A stretch of DNA of 64,000 bases from Maniola hyperantus (Eukaryota; Arthropoda; Insecta; Lepidoptera; Nymphalidae). Both the position numbers and the translations under genes were made by a program. Each line of letters begins with the position of its first letter. Within the stretch, counting starts at the first letter, position 1. Below are positions 20,217-35,200 of this stretch, piece by piece. The notes under the pieces are model-generated. The model was given only the letters and a program-made list of their open reading frames with translations, made no database searches and was not told where the DNA came from. The stretch is from contig NC_048546.1 in the NCBI RefSeq assembly GCF_902806685.2, positions 3,844,001 through 3,908,000 of the forward strand, in the 5' to 3' direction.

Positions 20217-23200
20217 TCAGAAATTGCTGTCGAAGACACCCATGGATCGAGATATGCCTTCGTCTCGCGAGCAGCAGTCGATGAACTCGTCCAGCGTTAA
20301 GACTCCGTCGCGATTTAAATCCATTTTCTGGAAGTGAAAAATAGTGACCTTAAATAATTTGAACTAGCCGATGCCCGCAAATTCGTCCGCGTGGATGTAC
20401 AATACTTAGGTTTTTAAAAATCTTTGGAACTCTTATGATTGTTCAGGATAATAAGTTTGCTATGTTAGTAGCCAAATCAGTTATCTCTGAGCCAGGTCTA
20501 ATCAAGATCAGTTTAGATCCTGAGCCGTGAAATGGAGATAGACAGACACACTTGCATTTATGATATAAGTAAATATGCAAGTATGGTGCAAGGGTGCAAT
20601 TTTGAAGATAGGTAGCTATTTTTTTAAAAAATAAGTTTTGCGTTTAGGATACCCACCTTAAATTTAGTGACACATATAAAAGGCGCAAATACAACTGTTG
20701 CGGTGTGTTGCAGCTTGCAACGCAATTGGGCTACAATTGATTAATCGGTATGAGCCTTGACCGTCAGGCGTCACTGCACACACAGAGCGACAATACAGTC
20801 TACAAATATTATCAGTGACTTTGATCACGTAACGAGTCACCACGACAGACTACAACAGTCATATGTTTGCGTCTTAATACAGTTTTAAGTAGGTACCTGA
20901 AATGTCTTAATAGTTAATACAGTTTTAAGTACCTAAAATTACCTACTAAGGTATATTTAAAGAAAGCCGTTTTAAATCTCATTAAAAAGTGCTCCATATA
21001 ATCATTTTAGTTTTTGCAATCCATAAATTTTTCAGTTTTCACTTACCTGAAATAGCCTCTCTACTTTCTCCCGAACAACCTCGTCATCAATCATAGGCTC
21101 TACGATCTTGCCCATAAGGTCGTAAATTGCGGTCACGATTTCTGTCATTTCTTCCTTCGTTATACACCCGTCGCCATTAATGTCATACAACGAGAACGTC
21201 CAACGCAATTTCTCTTCTAAGGTCCCTCTTGATAATACGGAGAGACCCGTAACAAATTCCTGTAAGCACAATTTTAATGAAAATAAATATTTCTGTAGGT
21301 ATTTCATGTGTTTTTTAGAAAACTGCTATTTTGAAATTGCTGTACATTCGACGCGCGTTCAATGCACTTTTTTTGAACAAAACCTAAATCATTCATTCAT
21401 ATTAATTTTTAGGGTTCCGAACCTCAAAAGGAAAAACGGAACCCTTATAGGATCACTTTGTTGTCTGTCTGTCCGTCAAGAAACCTACAGGGTACTTCCC
21501 GTTGACCTAGAATCATGAAATTTGGCAGGTAGGTAGATCTTATAGCTGACATTTGGGGAAAAATCTGAAAACCGTGAATTTAGGGTTACATCACACAAAA
21601 AAATTAAATTGTGGTCATGAACTAAGAGTATTTTCAACTTTCGAAGTGAGTGACTATATCATGTGGGGTATCATATGAAAGGTCTTCACCTGTACATTAT
21701 GCATCATAGTTTTTGAATTATCGTGCAAAATGTCGAAAAAATAAGACTGTAGTACGGAACCCTCATTGCGCGAGCCTGACTCGCACTTGGCCGGTTTTTT
21801 AAATTAAATTTTAAATCTATTTCATTTCAAACTGGTTCATTTTTATTTAAAACTAGCTTATACTTGCGACTTCGTCCGCGTGGACTACACAAATTTCAAA
21901 CCCCTATTTCATCCCTTAGGGGTTGAATTTTCCAAAATCCTTTCTATCACTATCTGCATGCAGTAGTTTCAGCTGTGCGTTGATAGATCAGTCAGTCAGT
22001 CACCTTTTCCTTTTATAGATATATTTAGACTATTTGACCCGCCCCGACTTCATCCGGGTGGGCTTACCTGTTACATACCTAAGTACATATGTCTAAACCT
22101 TTTGCGTGATATGTTTTGAATGACATTTTACTATGGCGTGTAAAGTACCTACCTAATCGTAGTCTGCTGGGACATTCTGGCGCCTTTCGTCGAGACTCGT
22201 TCCAGTTACAACACACCACAACACAACAATGTGTCTGCACTTTAACAAGATGAGCTAATTAAATTAAACGAATTTATTATTTAAATGTAAGTTATTTACC
22301 TCAAAACTTAACAATCCACTTCGATCTTGGTCCAATGTGTTGAACACGTAGTGTGCGTACTGCGCCGTGTTGGCTGTAAATAAAAATATAAATTTTATTC
22401 AAAACAAATTTTTAATAATAGGTTCTTAGCTTAGATTAATTTATTTTATTATTTTAATCAGTAGGTAACTAGTTACTTACCTACTGATTAAAATAATATT
22501 TTTTTTTAAATGGTCCCAAATAGGCTCAGTAGTTTTTGAGGACAAGGAACCCTCAAACATAAATTCAGATTCTGTAATAGGTATAAAACGTAACGGAATA
22601 TTTTGGTCCTTATTAATGGTCGTTTTTTACCTACCTAGCTGCTAGCATCATAATTTTACAAACCCTTACAAAGTACCTACCTACAATAATGCTATCGAAT
22701 GATCTTACGCCGTAGGTAGCTACATGAGCAACTTTTTGTCTTAAGGTGACGCAGGACGCTCGACTGAAATTGGCAGCGCACGTGGGTAACATGTTTTCTT
22801 TTCACTTGACATTGTATGAGAAAGTTGAGAGGCACGATGATTTTCTCTGAAATCAAGCGCGCGAAAAGGGTTCAGGAAAAGTATTTTTGAGAAAAAAACG
22901 GCTCTGAATTTATGTTTGCACAGTAAAGTTATTTCAACTAATGAATAAATAAACAACGTCTAATGATAAATTGTTTTAGAATTTTCATATCCCTAATCTT
23001 ATTTATTTACGCCCAAAGTTGTCATTAATTTAGTGTTAAAATAGGAATCTTTTGAGCCTCGTAACTTTTAAATCAATATTTTTTTTAATGTTTTATATAT
23101 CAATAAACCTAGATAATGACGAGATAAATCGATATAATTCTTAGTTTTGTGCGTACAATATCGAATATTGTTGTATTTTCCCTCCTACGTTTGTATGGAG

Positions 23201-26200
23201 AAAGCACTGAACTGAGCTACCTTAATTACCTAGGTGTAAGTCCCTCAAATTGCTATTGCGCTGGAACCATGTCTCATTAACATCGAAATGACGTCAGACG
23301 CAATAAAAAAATACCATCAGCTCGAAACGTAGACTGAGTAAAAAATCTAGACAAAGGAACATTTGCTTTCTCATTCACACTAAAAAGAGAGAGCACAGAT
23401 AAAGTTACTAATGTGATAAACAGAGACGCAGCTAACCTATTGTTACCTAACCTTGAAAAAATCGGTTACAGAATAAGGGACACTTATTCTGTAACCGATT
23501 TTTTCAAGGACTACAACTTTAGTTGCAAAACAAACTTTGAGAATTCCTGTCGTCATTGTATTTTTCATTAGTTATTTACTTGTTTTCACATAAAAACGTT
23601 TAATACTGACTACTAAACAATGGTAATTGTCGTGTTATTCATCGTTATATTGTGCTATCGCTATCTCAGACGCGGTTACACCGTACCCTTTAATCTAGCT
23701 TTTTCACTCAGTCTACGGCTCGAAATTTGTCCAGTGCTGACGTCACTAAAACGGCGGTCACCGCATTAGCAATTTGCGGGACTTTATATGTACCTACATA
23801 TTATATTTATTAGATGCATAGCGAGTAGACTCCTATTTCGGTTAGTCTTTTGCAACTTAGATTTATAACTTAAAACCTAACGGGGTTCGGGACAAAAGTT
23901 ACATACCTTTACGATTTGTCATTGTTTAGTCATCTCACTAACCACAGTAATCAGTCAAGGTCATCACTGGTGATGACTCATCTTACATTTACAGTTACAC
24001 CTGTTTTATCCACACATATTTTTCATTTGCCAGTTTCCATACCTGTACTTACCATGTATTCTGCAGGTTTCACTGGTAGGTAGTAGGTATATACTGGGCG
24101 TTTGAAAAATTAGGTGATATGATACACTATTAATTGCGAGCTGTACCCGTAGTACAAGATTTTACGTCTCACCAAATCAAACCAAATTCGAGTCGAAATA
24201 CTTCCGCGTTACAGTAAACTGGATCTTAAAAGCCTTGTTTTAAAGCTCAAGTTTGTCTACACTTCTACAGCCAGCGCTCCAAGCGGAAACATTGCGAAAT
24301 TAAAATCAGTGCATTGAATATTTGACTTCAATTCAAGGCTGTTTAGGTCCATTTTACTGTAACGCGGAAGTATTTAGACTCTCGAATTTGGTTTCGTTTG
24401 GTGAGACGTAAAATCTTGTACTACGGGTACTGTTGGCAAACTTTTCAAAAGTAAACGTTAACTGTGCGAAAGTCTATCATTTGTATGGACGGGAAAGTGA
24501 CAGAAAAACATGCGTTGAAAATGGACATCTCCATACTAAATGACGTTATAATCTGCACACAGTTAATGACTTGCAATTACATAGGTTCCTGGAATGGATT
24601 GAAATAAAATGAAATCAAATAATCAATACATTTACTTTATTTTTTACTTCACATCGACATCAGAGATTAGAGACGACTGGACACAGGTCCAATAAATTAG
24701 TTACCCATATCGAAACACGTCGTAATGCCTAAACGCTTCAGCATTTAAAATACTGGCTGATTGTAGACATGTTAAGGCGGTTTTACATATACTGCAAGCT
24801 TGACAAGCCTGCATGACTGATCTGAAACATGATCAGAAGTCTATAAAAAGGAGGCTCTATGTTCCAGAACCATTCCATAATTTTATGTCATTAAATTAAA
24901 CCACGAAATAAGCTTAAAATTATTAGTTGTCAAATTACTCTATTAGTTCAGTACAGTCCTTGGAGCAATCGACAAAAATCTTGGGCTGGGCAAAGCAATG
25001 CGTGAACGAATGAGACAGAGTTTGCCAATTTTAGTTCAGCCCTAGTTTGTATAGTATAGTTTGTGTAGTTGATTTTAGTATAGTAATATTAATTCAACTG
25101 CAAAACCTATGACCTAAAGGACTGAATTAGTTCACTGCTTGAATTGTACAAAGAAAACTTCAGATAATCATAAGCCTGTATTTGTCGGTAGGGTTCCTGC
25201 TAGGCCAGAGCCAATTTAGACATTTTATACATATCCAAATTGTCTTGACTCGGAACCAAACTCCGATCTTTTCACTTATTAAACCACAGCAAGGTTGCGG
25301 ATGTATGCACATGACGATTTTTCATACAAGTTGCCAAAGTTGCAGTTATGCATGATGCCAAAAAAAAATTATCACAATGGAATAATAGTTGAAGTTACTT
25401 AAACATTTGGTTTACCTTAGAATTTACCCACGTAATTGGTTTCGTATTTCCGAGACACAATTCAATAAGAAAAAAAGTTAGGTGAGGTCAATGCAAATCG
25501 TGCAATGGTGTTAATTCCTTTGCACACAAATCTCATAAGTTAACTAAATTGACAGTTCTAAAAGTAATGATATACTTTTCCGCAGGGCACATTGATTGTG
25601 AAGAGGATAGCAGTATTTTTAGACTTGATAATTTAGTTAGATTTGTGTATAGGCAGGCAGCATTGTGTCTCTGAAATTAAACAGTTTACAGATATAAATG
25701 TAGGTACTAAATTAACTTAATGATAAACTTTTGAGTTGGGTACGATCTCCCCACAGTTGGACAGTTCCTTATGATACAATTTACACTAGGGTGCCTCCCG
25801 TCTGCTGCTGGTACACCTCTATTGTGTCTCCCTCTTCCATCTCCAGCGACGTGGGTGTGTCATTTTCATTAATAGGTTGGCCGTCAAATCTGAATCTCAC
25901 TACTTGCATGGATAGACCCTGGAAGTAAAAAAGATGAAGCTGTTTAGATGATATTAAAAACTAATCTGTGCTAATATTATAAATTAAAGTGTCTAATATT
26001 TTGGTGATAAGTTCTTGCAACTTATCAACAACAACTGGGTCTGTCTAAGCTGGTAGTCATGTAGCATGGAAAAAATTACGCCAGTAAAATATATCTCAAC
26101 ATTGAGGCTGATTCCGTTGTACACAATCTCTATACTAAACTAAAATGGCACATCTAAATCTATTGTTATCCCTTTCATAATGTTGCTTGCGGAAAAGGAT

Positions 26201-29200
26201 AGCACTAAATTTAGACCTGTTAATTTAGTTTAGTTTAGAGATTGTGTACAAGAGCATCGGCCCCATTGTCATCCCTGGAGCTAAATCTTGCGGCTGCCAA
26301 AGATAGTTTGGCTAGAAATCCTGAGTGACTTAAGACCCCGATAGACTCCAAAAATCTGTTGTTTAAGACTAAGCAAAATGGATAGTCAAGGAAAGCAGAC
26401 ATAACATAGGCTGGACAATGCCTAGTTACAGTAGATAAATGCAAAAGTAGCTACGTTACTTTTTCTTGCCTAATTACTGAACCAATTTTGTCAAAATTTG
26501 GCAAGGAGACAGCTTGCATCTTAGGAACAGATACATGATACTTTTTATTGGAAAATTAGGACATAAGGATTAAACAAGATTTTTAAAAATCTACATCATC
26601 GCATCGCACATTGAACATCAGGTAGATAACATAGTAATATTTTAAAAGAAACAGGTATATACATAGACTTTGGGATAGTTTTCTCCACTATATGACTAGC
26701 CGCATATTAGTTCCTATAACCTAAGAATCTAACCTTTTAGATTCCATGGATATAGCATCTAAAGAAATGTCTTCTTTATGACAGCAATAAAATGCATGTG
26801 CAGCCAAGCCAACTTTCGAGTATCAGATGTTATCGCAGAGATGAACTTGTTATTTGATTAATCTATCTAAAACAGGCTTTCGTTTAAGGTAAAGTTCCTT
26901 AACACTAAGAATAAAGAAGGATGCATAGTCGTGTGAAATCAAGAAATAAGGTACGTAAATTTAAAAATTAGCCAAGTGAGAGTCGGAATCGCTCACAAAG
27001 GGTTCTGTACCATCGTACAAGAAATAACACTTTTAATATGCATGGCAGCCATTTAAAAAAATTATACTATTTGTTATAGCGGCAATAGAAATACACATTC
27101 TGTGAAAATTTCAACTGTCTTTACCTATCACAGTTCAAGAGATACAGACAGACAGATGGACAATGCAGGCTTAGTGATAGGCTCCCGTTGGCACCCTTTG
27201 GGTACAGAACCCTAAAAAGTGTACAGTACGTGGCAGAAAGTCATGTACATTGGCTTTTAGAATGACTTTCGGCTTTGTAGAGCATTGTCTCTGTCACTCA
27301 TACCTATGAGGTTTTGTCGGTCTCAATGACAGGGACAACGCTCTACAAATCTGCTATCTCCTTCTAAATATTGATGTACATAACTTTCTGCCGCATACTG
27401 TATAGAAACATTACATCTGGTGAACTAAGGTTCAATAAACTAAGCTATAAAAATAAAACAACGTGTTGGTCTAAACCCTACATGCAATATGCATCAACAC
27501 AAATTGCAGCATAAGATATTAATCTTAGATATCAATGTTTCGAACAGCTTTCTAAGGTTTAAAAATAATTGAGCGATGTGACCTTTTAACCATTAATGGT
27601 ATATTACTTATAAGCCTGGAAGGTCAGATGGCAAAAGAATTGATAACCCGTCTAATCAAGATATATGTACTACTAGCGTATGCCCGCTGCTTCATCCACA
27701 TGGACTACACATTGAACCCCTATTTTAGTCCGGTATCATGTCAAATTTTAGCCTGATCCATCCAGTAGTTTGAGCTGTTTATAGATCAGGCAGTTAAATA
27801 TCATTCCCTTTTATATATTTAGATTAGAAGCTATGAAACCCTGCATACAAAAATCAAGAATTGAATTTTAACTGCACGACTATTGAGCAGATTTTTGAGT
27901 TATTTTTATTTTTATAAGGGCACAAACAAAAGTATTAACTTAAAAGGAATGGTGTAACATTTTGTTGAATGTTGTCATATTCATTGTTGTAACTATTTTG
28001 TGATTTCCAAACATAAATAAACAAAAACATTAGTATTTTCAAAACTGTAGATTTTATAACCAAGTGTGCTATATACTAATGAAACGGCGCGGCGGCCGGC
28101 GTTTGGTTAGGGACCTTGTTAGATGTTAGCATAATTGTTAGGTTTAAGGACAGATGGTCTTCAGAAAGAAGCCAGTAGATAAGTTCACAGACTCGAATGA
28201 TAGTTACACCTAAATAAAGGATACTAACCGCTCTATCACAGTATGCATTCATCAATTTTCTTAATGGTGTGTGTTTCTTGATTTTGAACTGCACAATAGC
28301 GTTGTCCTGTCCTAGCACTTTTAAGTTGATGTGCTCGCTTTCTCCCTGGAAATAAACCAATACGTACAGAAAACAGATTCACTTTAATGCAATAGTAGGA
28401 TACATTCATACTCGTAATCGTATGATACGATGAAGAAATAACCACATTGCAAGAACGCCATGTCTATCTCGTTTTCATTTAGAACACATTTTATCTGCTA
28501 ATATAGAATAAACAGTACCTTCTTTTCGTCTGACATCTTGCTATTTTATTTTATTGATTTCTAAACACTTATTAAAGATTTACAAACGGAATTATCAAAA
28601 AAACCACACGAACTATTATTCACTGTGACAGAAAATTCCGACCCGCTGGCGTGGTAATGGCGGCGTCTACTCGAGTAGCTTGGAGGAAATAGTCAATGCT
28701 GCCAACATGCGCAACACAGAGTTTAATATTGGCGCGCTTCTGCGCACAAGGGTCCAGGGTGTTGTAAGTTAAAAATAAATTGCAGCCTGTTCTTTTCTTG
28801 TGCAAATTAAAATAGAAACTTCTTTAATAAATATATTCGGACTATGCATTTTTTTATTTCATAATAATATTACTTAGTCATAAAAGCTCCCTTCGATTTC
28901 AAATCTCTAATTAGCATTTTTCTGCAACGGTAACTATATAACATAAATACAAAAAAAATATTATTATATTTTTTTCTTTTTAATATTCAAGAAAGGTATT
29001 TGGTATTTTGAGAATCCAGAACGCTCAAATAAAATAACAATTTTACTGATTAACTTCCTTTAAGTAATGCCAACATAGTATTTGAAATTCAAGCAGATGC
29101 TAGGGCTGCCTCTCGTTATACCGGATATACATAGTGATGTAAATTTAGCGATACAAAAATCGGTTATGTCTTAAGTGAAGGTAAAAAAATAATATTGTAT

Positions 29201-32200
29201 TGAAAATACAGGCAGATGCTAGGCTAGGGCTGGCTCTCGTTACGAATTATCGAATTTATCTATAAAGTATAATATCAGTTACCTATGTTTTAAGAAACAA
29301 TAATTAATATTTGAAAAAAAAAACTTAAATGTGACTTTTATTTTTATTAATCATGCAGATTTAATAGGGTTGCCTCTCATCAATGATAATAGGTACTGCC
29401 CAGTGTTGTGAATTTACCGGTAAATGATATTGGTTTTGTAAGTTTTAGGGTGCCTGTCCACTGAAGCGGAGCGGAGCGGAGATGTGTTAAGCAGACTAAT
29501 CAGATTGTCGGTACCTATATTATAACGTGATAATTTTATTCCGTCATCTGACAAAATTCTGATTGGTCAATTATATAAGGTACATCTCTGCTACGCTCCG
29601 TTTCAGTAGACAGGCACTCTAAAAGGTAAAAATAATAATAGGTAACCATTTCAAAGTAATAAAGATTATTTACCACCATCTTAATACCTACCAAGTGAGG
29701 TAGGTATTTTATAAAATGGCTTTACCTGTACCTACATTCTAAAACAGATTTATTTTTATTTTTATGCATAAAGTAGCTGATGCCCGCGGCTTCGCCCGCG
29801 TGGATTTAGATTTTTGAAAATCCCATGGGAACTTCATATTTTCCAGGACAACAATTTATTATTAGCCTATCTGTAGTCGCCCGTCAAATTACCTACTTAT
29901 ATATATTTTTAGTTTATCGTAACGTTCTTATAAGTACAGATTACGGTGTCGCGCTGAAAAGCACATTTTTATTAAGTAATCCAATAGTAATATAGTCCCT
30001 GCATTTTAAATCTGTAATATCTTCGAAAACATTCATTTAAATTAATGCTATAAAGGGTCATATTGATCTATATTAAATGCACAATGTACCTATTTAAGGT
30101 ACCTAGGTAGTTACTTATTTGGATAAGGATTAATGAATCAGCACCTACAATTTTAAGTGCTTAGTTTTCTCATTACATTGAAAGAATGCAACAAACCAAG
30201 TTACAGAATAATCATGCCAATACTCAAGCACGCACCTACCCAACTTTAGTATTTGAGTAGGAGTCCGAGTTTCTAATAAAAAAATATATGGTACTATTTA
30301 GCAAGGCTTTCACGAGTGGCTTGTTTTATGGGCAATATTTTATTTTCGCGAGAGTAAGTTTTTTCAAGCGAATGCCGTGAATCGCAAATTTGTGTCCGGC
30401 GGCGCTTTAGCTGCTATTTATTTCAACGGCTAGGTAGATATCTACGTGACATACTCATACCTATTTTATCTCAGCGTTTTAGGGCGTAGGTACTTAGGTT
30501 TTATTATGCGTTTGTAGCAATGACATACTACTACTAGTTAACTAGTTTGTTGTAGGCGTTACTACATATTTTTTTAGAACTTTATTTATAACTAGCTGAT
30601 CCCCGCGGCTTCGCCCGGGTAGATTTAGGTTTTTAAAGATCCCGTATATCACTCAGCCTATGTCACTCAGGAATAATGTAGCTTTCTACTGGTGAAAGAA
30701 TTTTTAAAATCGGTTCAGTAGTTCCAAAGATTACCCCCTACAAACAAACTTAACGACATTACCTCTTATATATAGACTGGCTTATGCCCGCGACTTTGTC
30801 CGCGTGGACTACACAGATTTCAAACCCCTGTTTTACCACTATAGGAATTGATTTTTCCAAAATCCTTTCTTAGCGGATGACTACGTCCTAAAAGCTATCT
30901 GCTTGCTAAATTTCAGCTCGATCCGTCCTGTAGTTTGAGTCAATCAGTCAGCTAGTCAGTCAGCTTTTCCTTTTATACATAGGTATAGATTAATTTATTC
31001 ATAATATTTATATGATGACTCTTGCCAAACTGGTAATTATTCTAATAGGTACCTACTTATGGTTTCTTTGCCTGTACCGATATCATCGCTTTACAGGTAA
31101 ATTTTTAAGTTTTTACGCGCTATTTTAACTTTATTCTGTGGCTAATTCCGTTGTACACACTAACTAAACTAAAATGGCACGTCTAAATCTATTGCTATTC
31201 CTTTCATAATGTTGCTCGCGGAAAAGGATAGCACTAGATTTAGACTTGTTAATTTAGTTTAGTTTAGAGATTGTGTACAAGGGAATCGACCCCAATGTCA
31301 ACTGTGATGTCAAAAGTACGATTTTATTCTATAAAGGTGAATCGTAAGGAGTTCTCACTTAGTACGGACTATAGCTCTTACCGAGACTGCCGAGACTATG
31401 ATCGTGTTCACAATGTAAGTAGCGGCGGGTAAGATTGGTATAGCGTATAGCGGTGATTTTTGGAATATCATTTAAAGTCTTGCGTAAATAGGTAACCTAG
31501 TTAAATGTATGGTTTGTTTTGTGCAATTATGTATTCTCAGATGCTACTGAATAGTTCACGATGCAAAAGGAAAGGATAGGTACCTAACTATATTTAGCTG
31601 TTATACTTTTACTTTTGTGCTCTTACAAAGTTACCCATATTGCTTTGTGCTTGGAAAATCTAAATATAATATAAAAGGAAAAGGTGACTGACTGACTGAT
31701 CTATAAATCTATGAACTACTGGACGGATCTGGCTGAAATTGGGCATGCAGATAGCTATTACGACGCAGGCATCTTCTAAGAAATGATTTTTGTGAATTCA
31801 ACCTCAAGGGTTTGTGTAGTCCACGCGGACGAAGTCGCGAGCATAAGCTAGTTATTTATAGGTTTTCTGATAAGTTCTCAATAAGTTATGTAGTTACTGC
31901 ATTTTCTTTCAATAAAATACTTGTTTGTATTTCTTTTTTGAATGTAAACGAAATTTGAAACGAAGAAAGATTTTAAAATATTTTTTCCGTTGAACCGTAG
32001 ATGAACAACATTTGATGCTTTTCTATAAAGTTTCCCGTAGCCACTGGGATTGGTGTGATTAATGCTTGTTTTACCCTTTGTTAAGTAGCAAGTGTAGGTG
32101 AGAAGTATAATTACAAAGTGTTAGTTAGTAATAAAATCAGCGTGTAAACGGTCACACCTATCTAAACTAATATTATAAAGAGGTAAAGTATAAATGGGTG

Positions 32201-35200
32201 AAGTGTAGGCGCAATTTAATATTCAAAAACCCTTTCTGAAAACGAATTAAAATTTCCAGCGAATTGAATAATGACTATACTACTAGAATACGAAAAATCC
32301 TTAACGAAGATGAACGTCAATTTTGCCGAAGAGGGGAATTGCAAAATATTCTTTCTCTAATCTCTAATTTTTAAATTCAATTTATGCTGTCCAAACATTC
32401 CAAGATGTTTTTGGTTTCATTTTTATTGAATTTTTAATTGATGACTCTAGCCTAGCTTATTATAGATTTGCCTACTCTCATTCTTTCTTTTTTTTAAAGT
32501 TAGCGTGTTTGCTTTGATGGTCCAGCAGGCAACCATAGAGCAACAAGTTTACTCCCCAGGGCAATGTTAACTTCGCTTCGCTTTTTTGCTATTAATAATT
32601 GTAGGTAGGTACCTAAAAAGACCTGTAGTGTTTTAGAAAAACGTTTATTAAGTAGCTATGATGTTTAAGTTAAATATTGCTACTGAGAATTCCTACGGAG
32701 AAGAAACAACAAGAAAGTCGGCGGTTGCTCTTTTCAAAGGTCCGATTTACAATATTATGCCATGTATAAAACTACCCAATAATTATTGCAGTTCCGCAGT
32801 TCGCACTTGCTGGAACGAGCATTAAATCAAATCCTATTACATATAATATCATTTAGGTACATAATCTTCAATCATAATCATAAATCTTGATATGCTTTTT
32901 TCAGGAGATAATATTTTAATAGATTTTTAAAACTTGTATAAAGGGAAATGTAGATTTGATTGCGGAATTTTCTTAAGTAGGTTAAGATTAATAAAAGATT
33001 ATACTCATTCCCTCAAACGACTTTTACACTTTCTTGAGACGGAGCGCAGGATTCGCAAGCTTTATTACGGTTTCTAATTTGCCTATTAGGTACACTATTC
33101 TAATGTATTCTAAGCTGCTATGTAGATCACCAATTTTCTTGTAACTAAGAATATTTTGTCTTGCAAAAATTATTTTGTTGTACTTAAGTATATTGAGAGG
33201 CTACTGTAAAAATACCTATTTCCTTAATTTCTCTAGGGAATCGCGTCGAATAGGTTATTCTTATCACTCACTACTTACTTTTAGACTTGTCAATTTAGTG
33301 TGGTATAGTTTAGAGTTATCTGGATTCTGGATGAAAATCCAAAAGGACGCGAGTAGTAAATATACCTACAGTACCGGGCAGGAAATATTGTACATCGACC
33401 TTTAGAAATAGAGAGCTGTCGTTGTGACCAACAAAACGTCACAGGTATGAGTGACAGAGACAACGCTCTACAAAGGCGAAATCTCATTCGAAAGGTCGAT
33501 GTTTCTTGCCGGCTACTGTACTCAATATAAACGTCCGTCGCGCGGAAAATGCATCTTGCCAGTTCTCAAAGTTGCGGAGTGACTTTCAAGCTGTGCTCAA
33601 ACGACCCAAGTGGCACCCACTACGCCGGCTCTCGTGTAATACGGTTTGTGAAATATCACCGTTTCTTTCATGAGAAATTCTCAAGCTACGAGTTCTTGAA
33701 TTGGGCTAGGCGTTTAAAAAATGTTCAAGATTGAAGAAAGTGAGTGTAAATACCTAATTACATATTTCATTTAATACGTCATATTAAGTATATTAATGTA
33801 AGTAGGTATGTATGTAGGTTATCTACAGAAAACAGAAAATAAAAACATAAAAAATGCGCAAAACATAAATATTTTTAAAAGAAAAATGAAAAGCTGGCTT
33901 GTCGCTTTCTCGTAGTAAGTAGGTATAATGAATTTCTACTTGGGAAGGTCCAAGACTAAATTGTTTATTTAAATTTATATTTGCTTTATCTTTTTAAGAA
34001 AATTTATTATTCTAACATATTATGTCATTATTAAAAAATCTAGCTTATGCTCGCGACATAGTCCGCGTGGATTACACAAATTTCAAATCCCTATAACCCA
34101 GGCATTGAATTTTCAAAAATGCTTTCTCAGCGGATGTCTGCGTGATAATAGCTATTTACATGCCCAGCCCGATCTGTCCAGTGTTGTGAGCTGTGCGTTG
34201 ATCAGTCAGTCAGTCAGCTCTTCCTTTTATATATGTACTAGCTTATGCTCGCGACTACGTCCGCGTGGACTACACAAATTATTGCAAACACCTATTTCAC
34301 CGCCCTTAGGAGTTGAATGTTAAAAAGTTGAGCTGTGCGTTGATAGATCAGTCAGTCAGTCACCTTTTCCTTTTATATATTTAGATGTAGATACAGAGGA
34401 ATTTGATTTATTGTGATTGACGTATAATGTATATTTATGAATAAATGACTATGACTATGTATGTATGTATGTACTTTACTTACCTACCTACTTATGTTAA
34501 AGGTTAAGTCACTTACCTTGTAGGGTTTCTTCTATCTTGATTTTCAGCTACATCTTCGCTTTTCGTCAGGTAAATAAAACACTTTCCTGCATTTCCTTGT
34601 TAATTTTATTTATAAAGAAAATTAAACCTGGCCTGCTCTTGATGGTGAATTTTAAGCATTTTTTTGACATTAATGTTTTCACAGTTTTTTTATGAGAAAT
34701 CAGTCCGGTTTAATTGGGTATAAAATGATGTAAGGCTGTAAATGTTTCAGAGTTTGATTCCGATTGCCATCTCGACCTGTCGCGTACTTTATAGCAACGT
34801 TCTGTGTACTATGTACAGAAGAACCAAATTCTTTCCCGAACCGTTTTATTTTTGAAGCGAAGCGTTTGGGATGTGGCAATGAAACGCACTTTGCTAGGCT
34901 TCCTAAACTTGGCTGGCCAGTGCGACCCAACGAGTACAAAATCGTGCGACCAGTGCGATCATTAAGTATATACCTGAACGAGATAGAGTAGATTCTTTAA
35001 GGATAAATCAACTGGCATCGCATTTAGGTAGGTACTAGTTCACTTTGGCGTTATCATTGTCTGTTTTGGCGGATTATAGCAAATTAAGCTTGAAGTTTCT
35101 TGTATATCATGGACTTCCACAAAGCTACGACTGCCATGCGACTACTTCTACATAACAGAAGTGAATATATTCGCTTCTGTTGTATAGAAGCAGACCACCA

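Larger units (their letters stand above)
23233..23793. mobile_element. M7 MITE interrupted by M8
   Basis: TAAGTCCCTCAAATTGCTAT ... TAGCAATTTGCGGGACTT, with GACGTCA near each end. The copy is split inside CAGCTCGAAA by the M8 element, and the halves rejoin on GCTCGAAA. Confidence 0.8.

Noticed and set aside
34764..34991. 75-codon ORF containing CTEEPNSFPNRFIFEAKRLG
   Set aside because: Begins inside an M12 fragment, with no recognisable domain, partner exon or splice sites; the opposite strand is also open over the same span.
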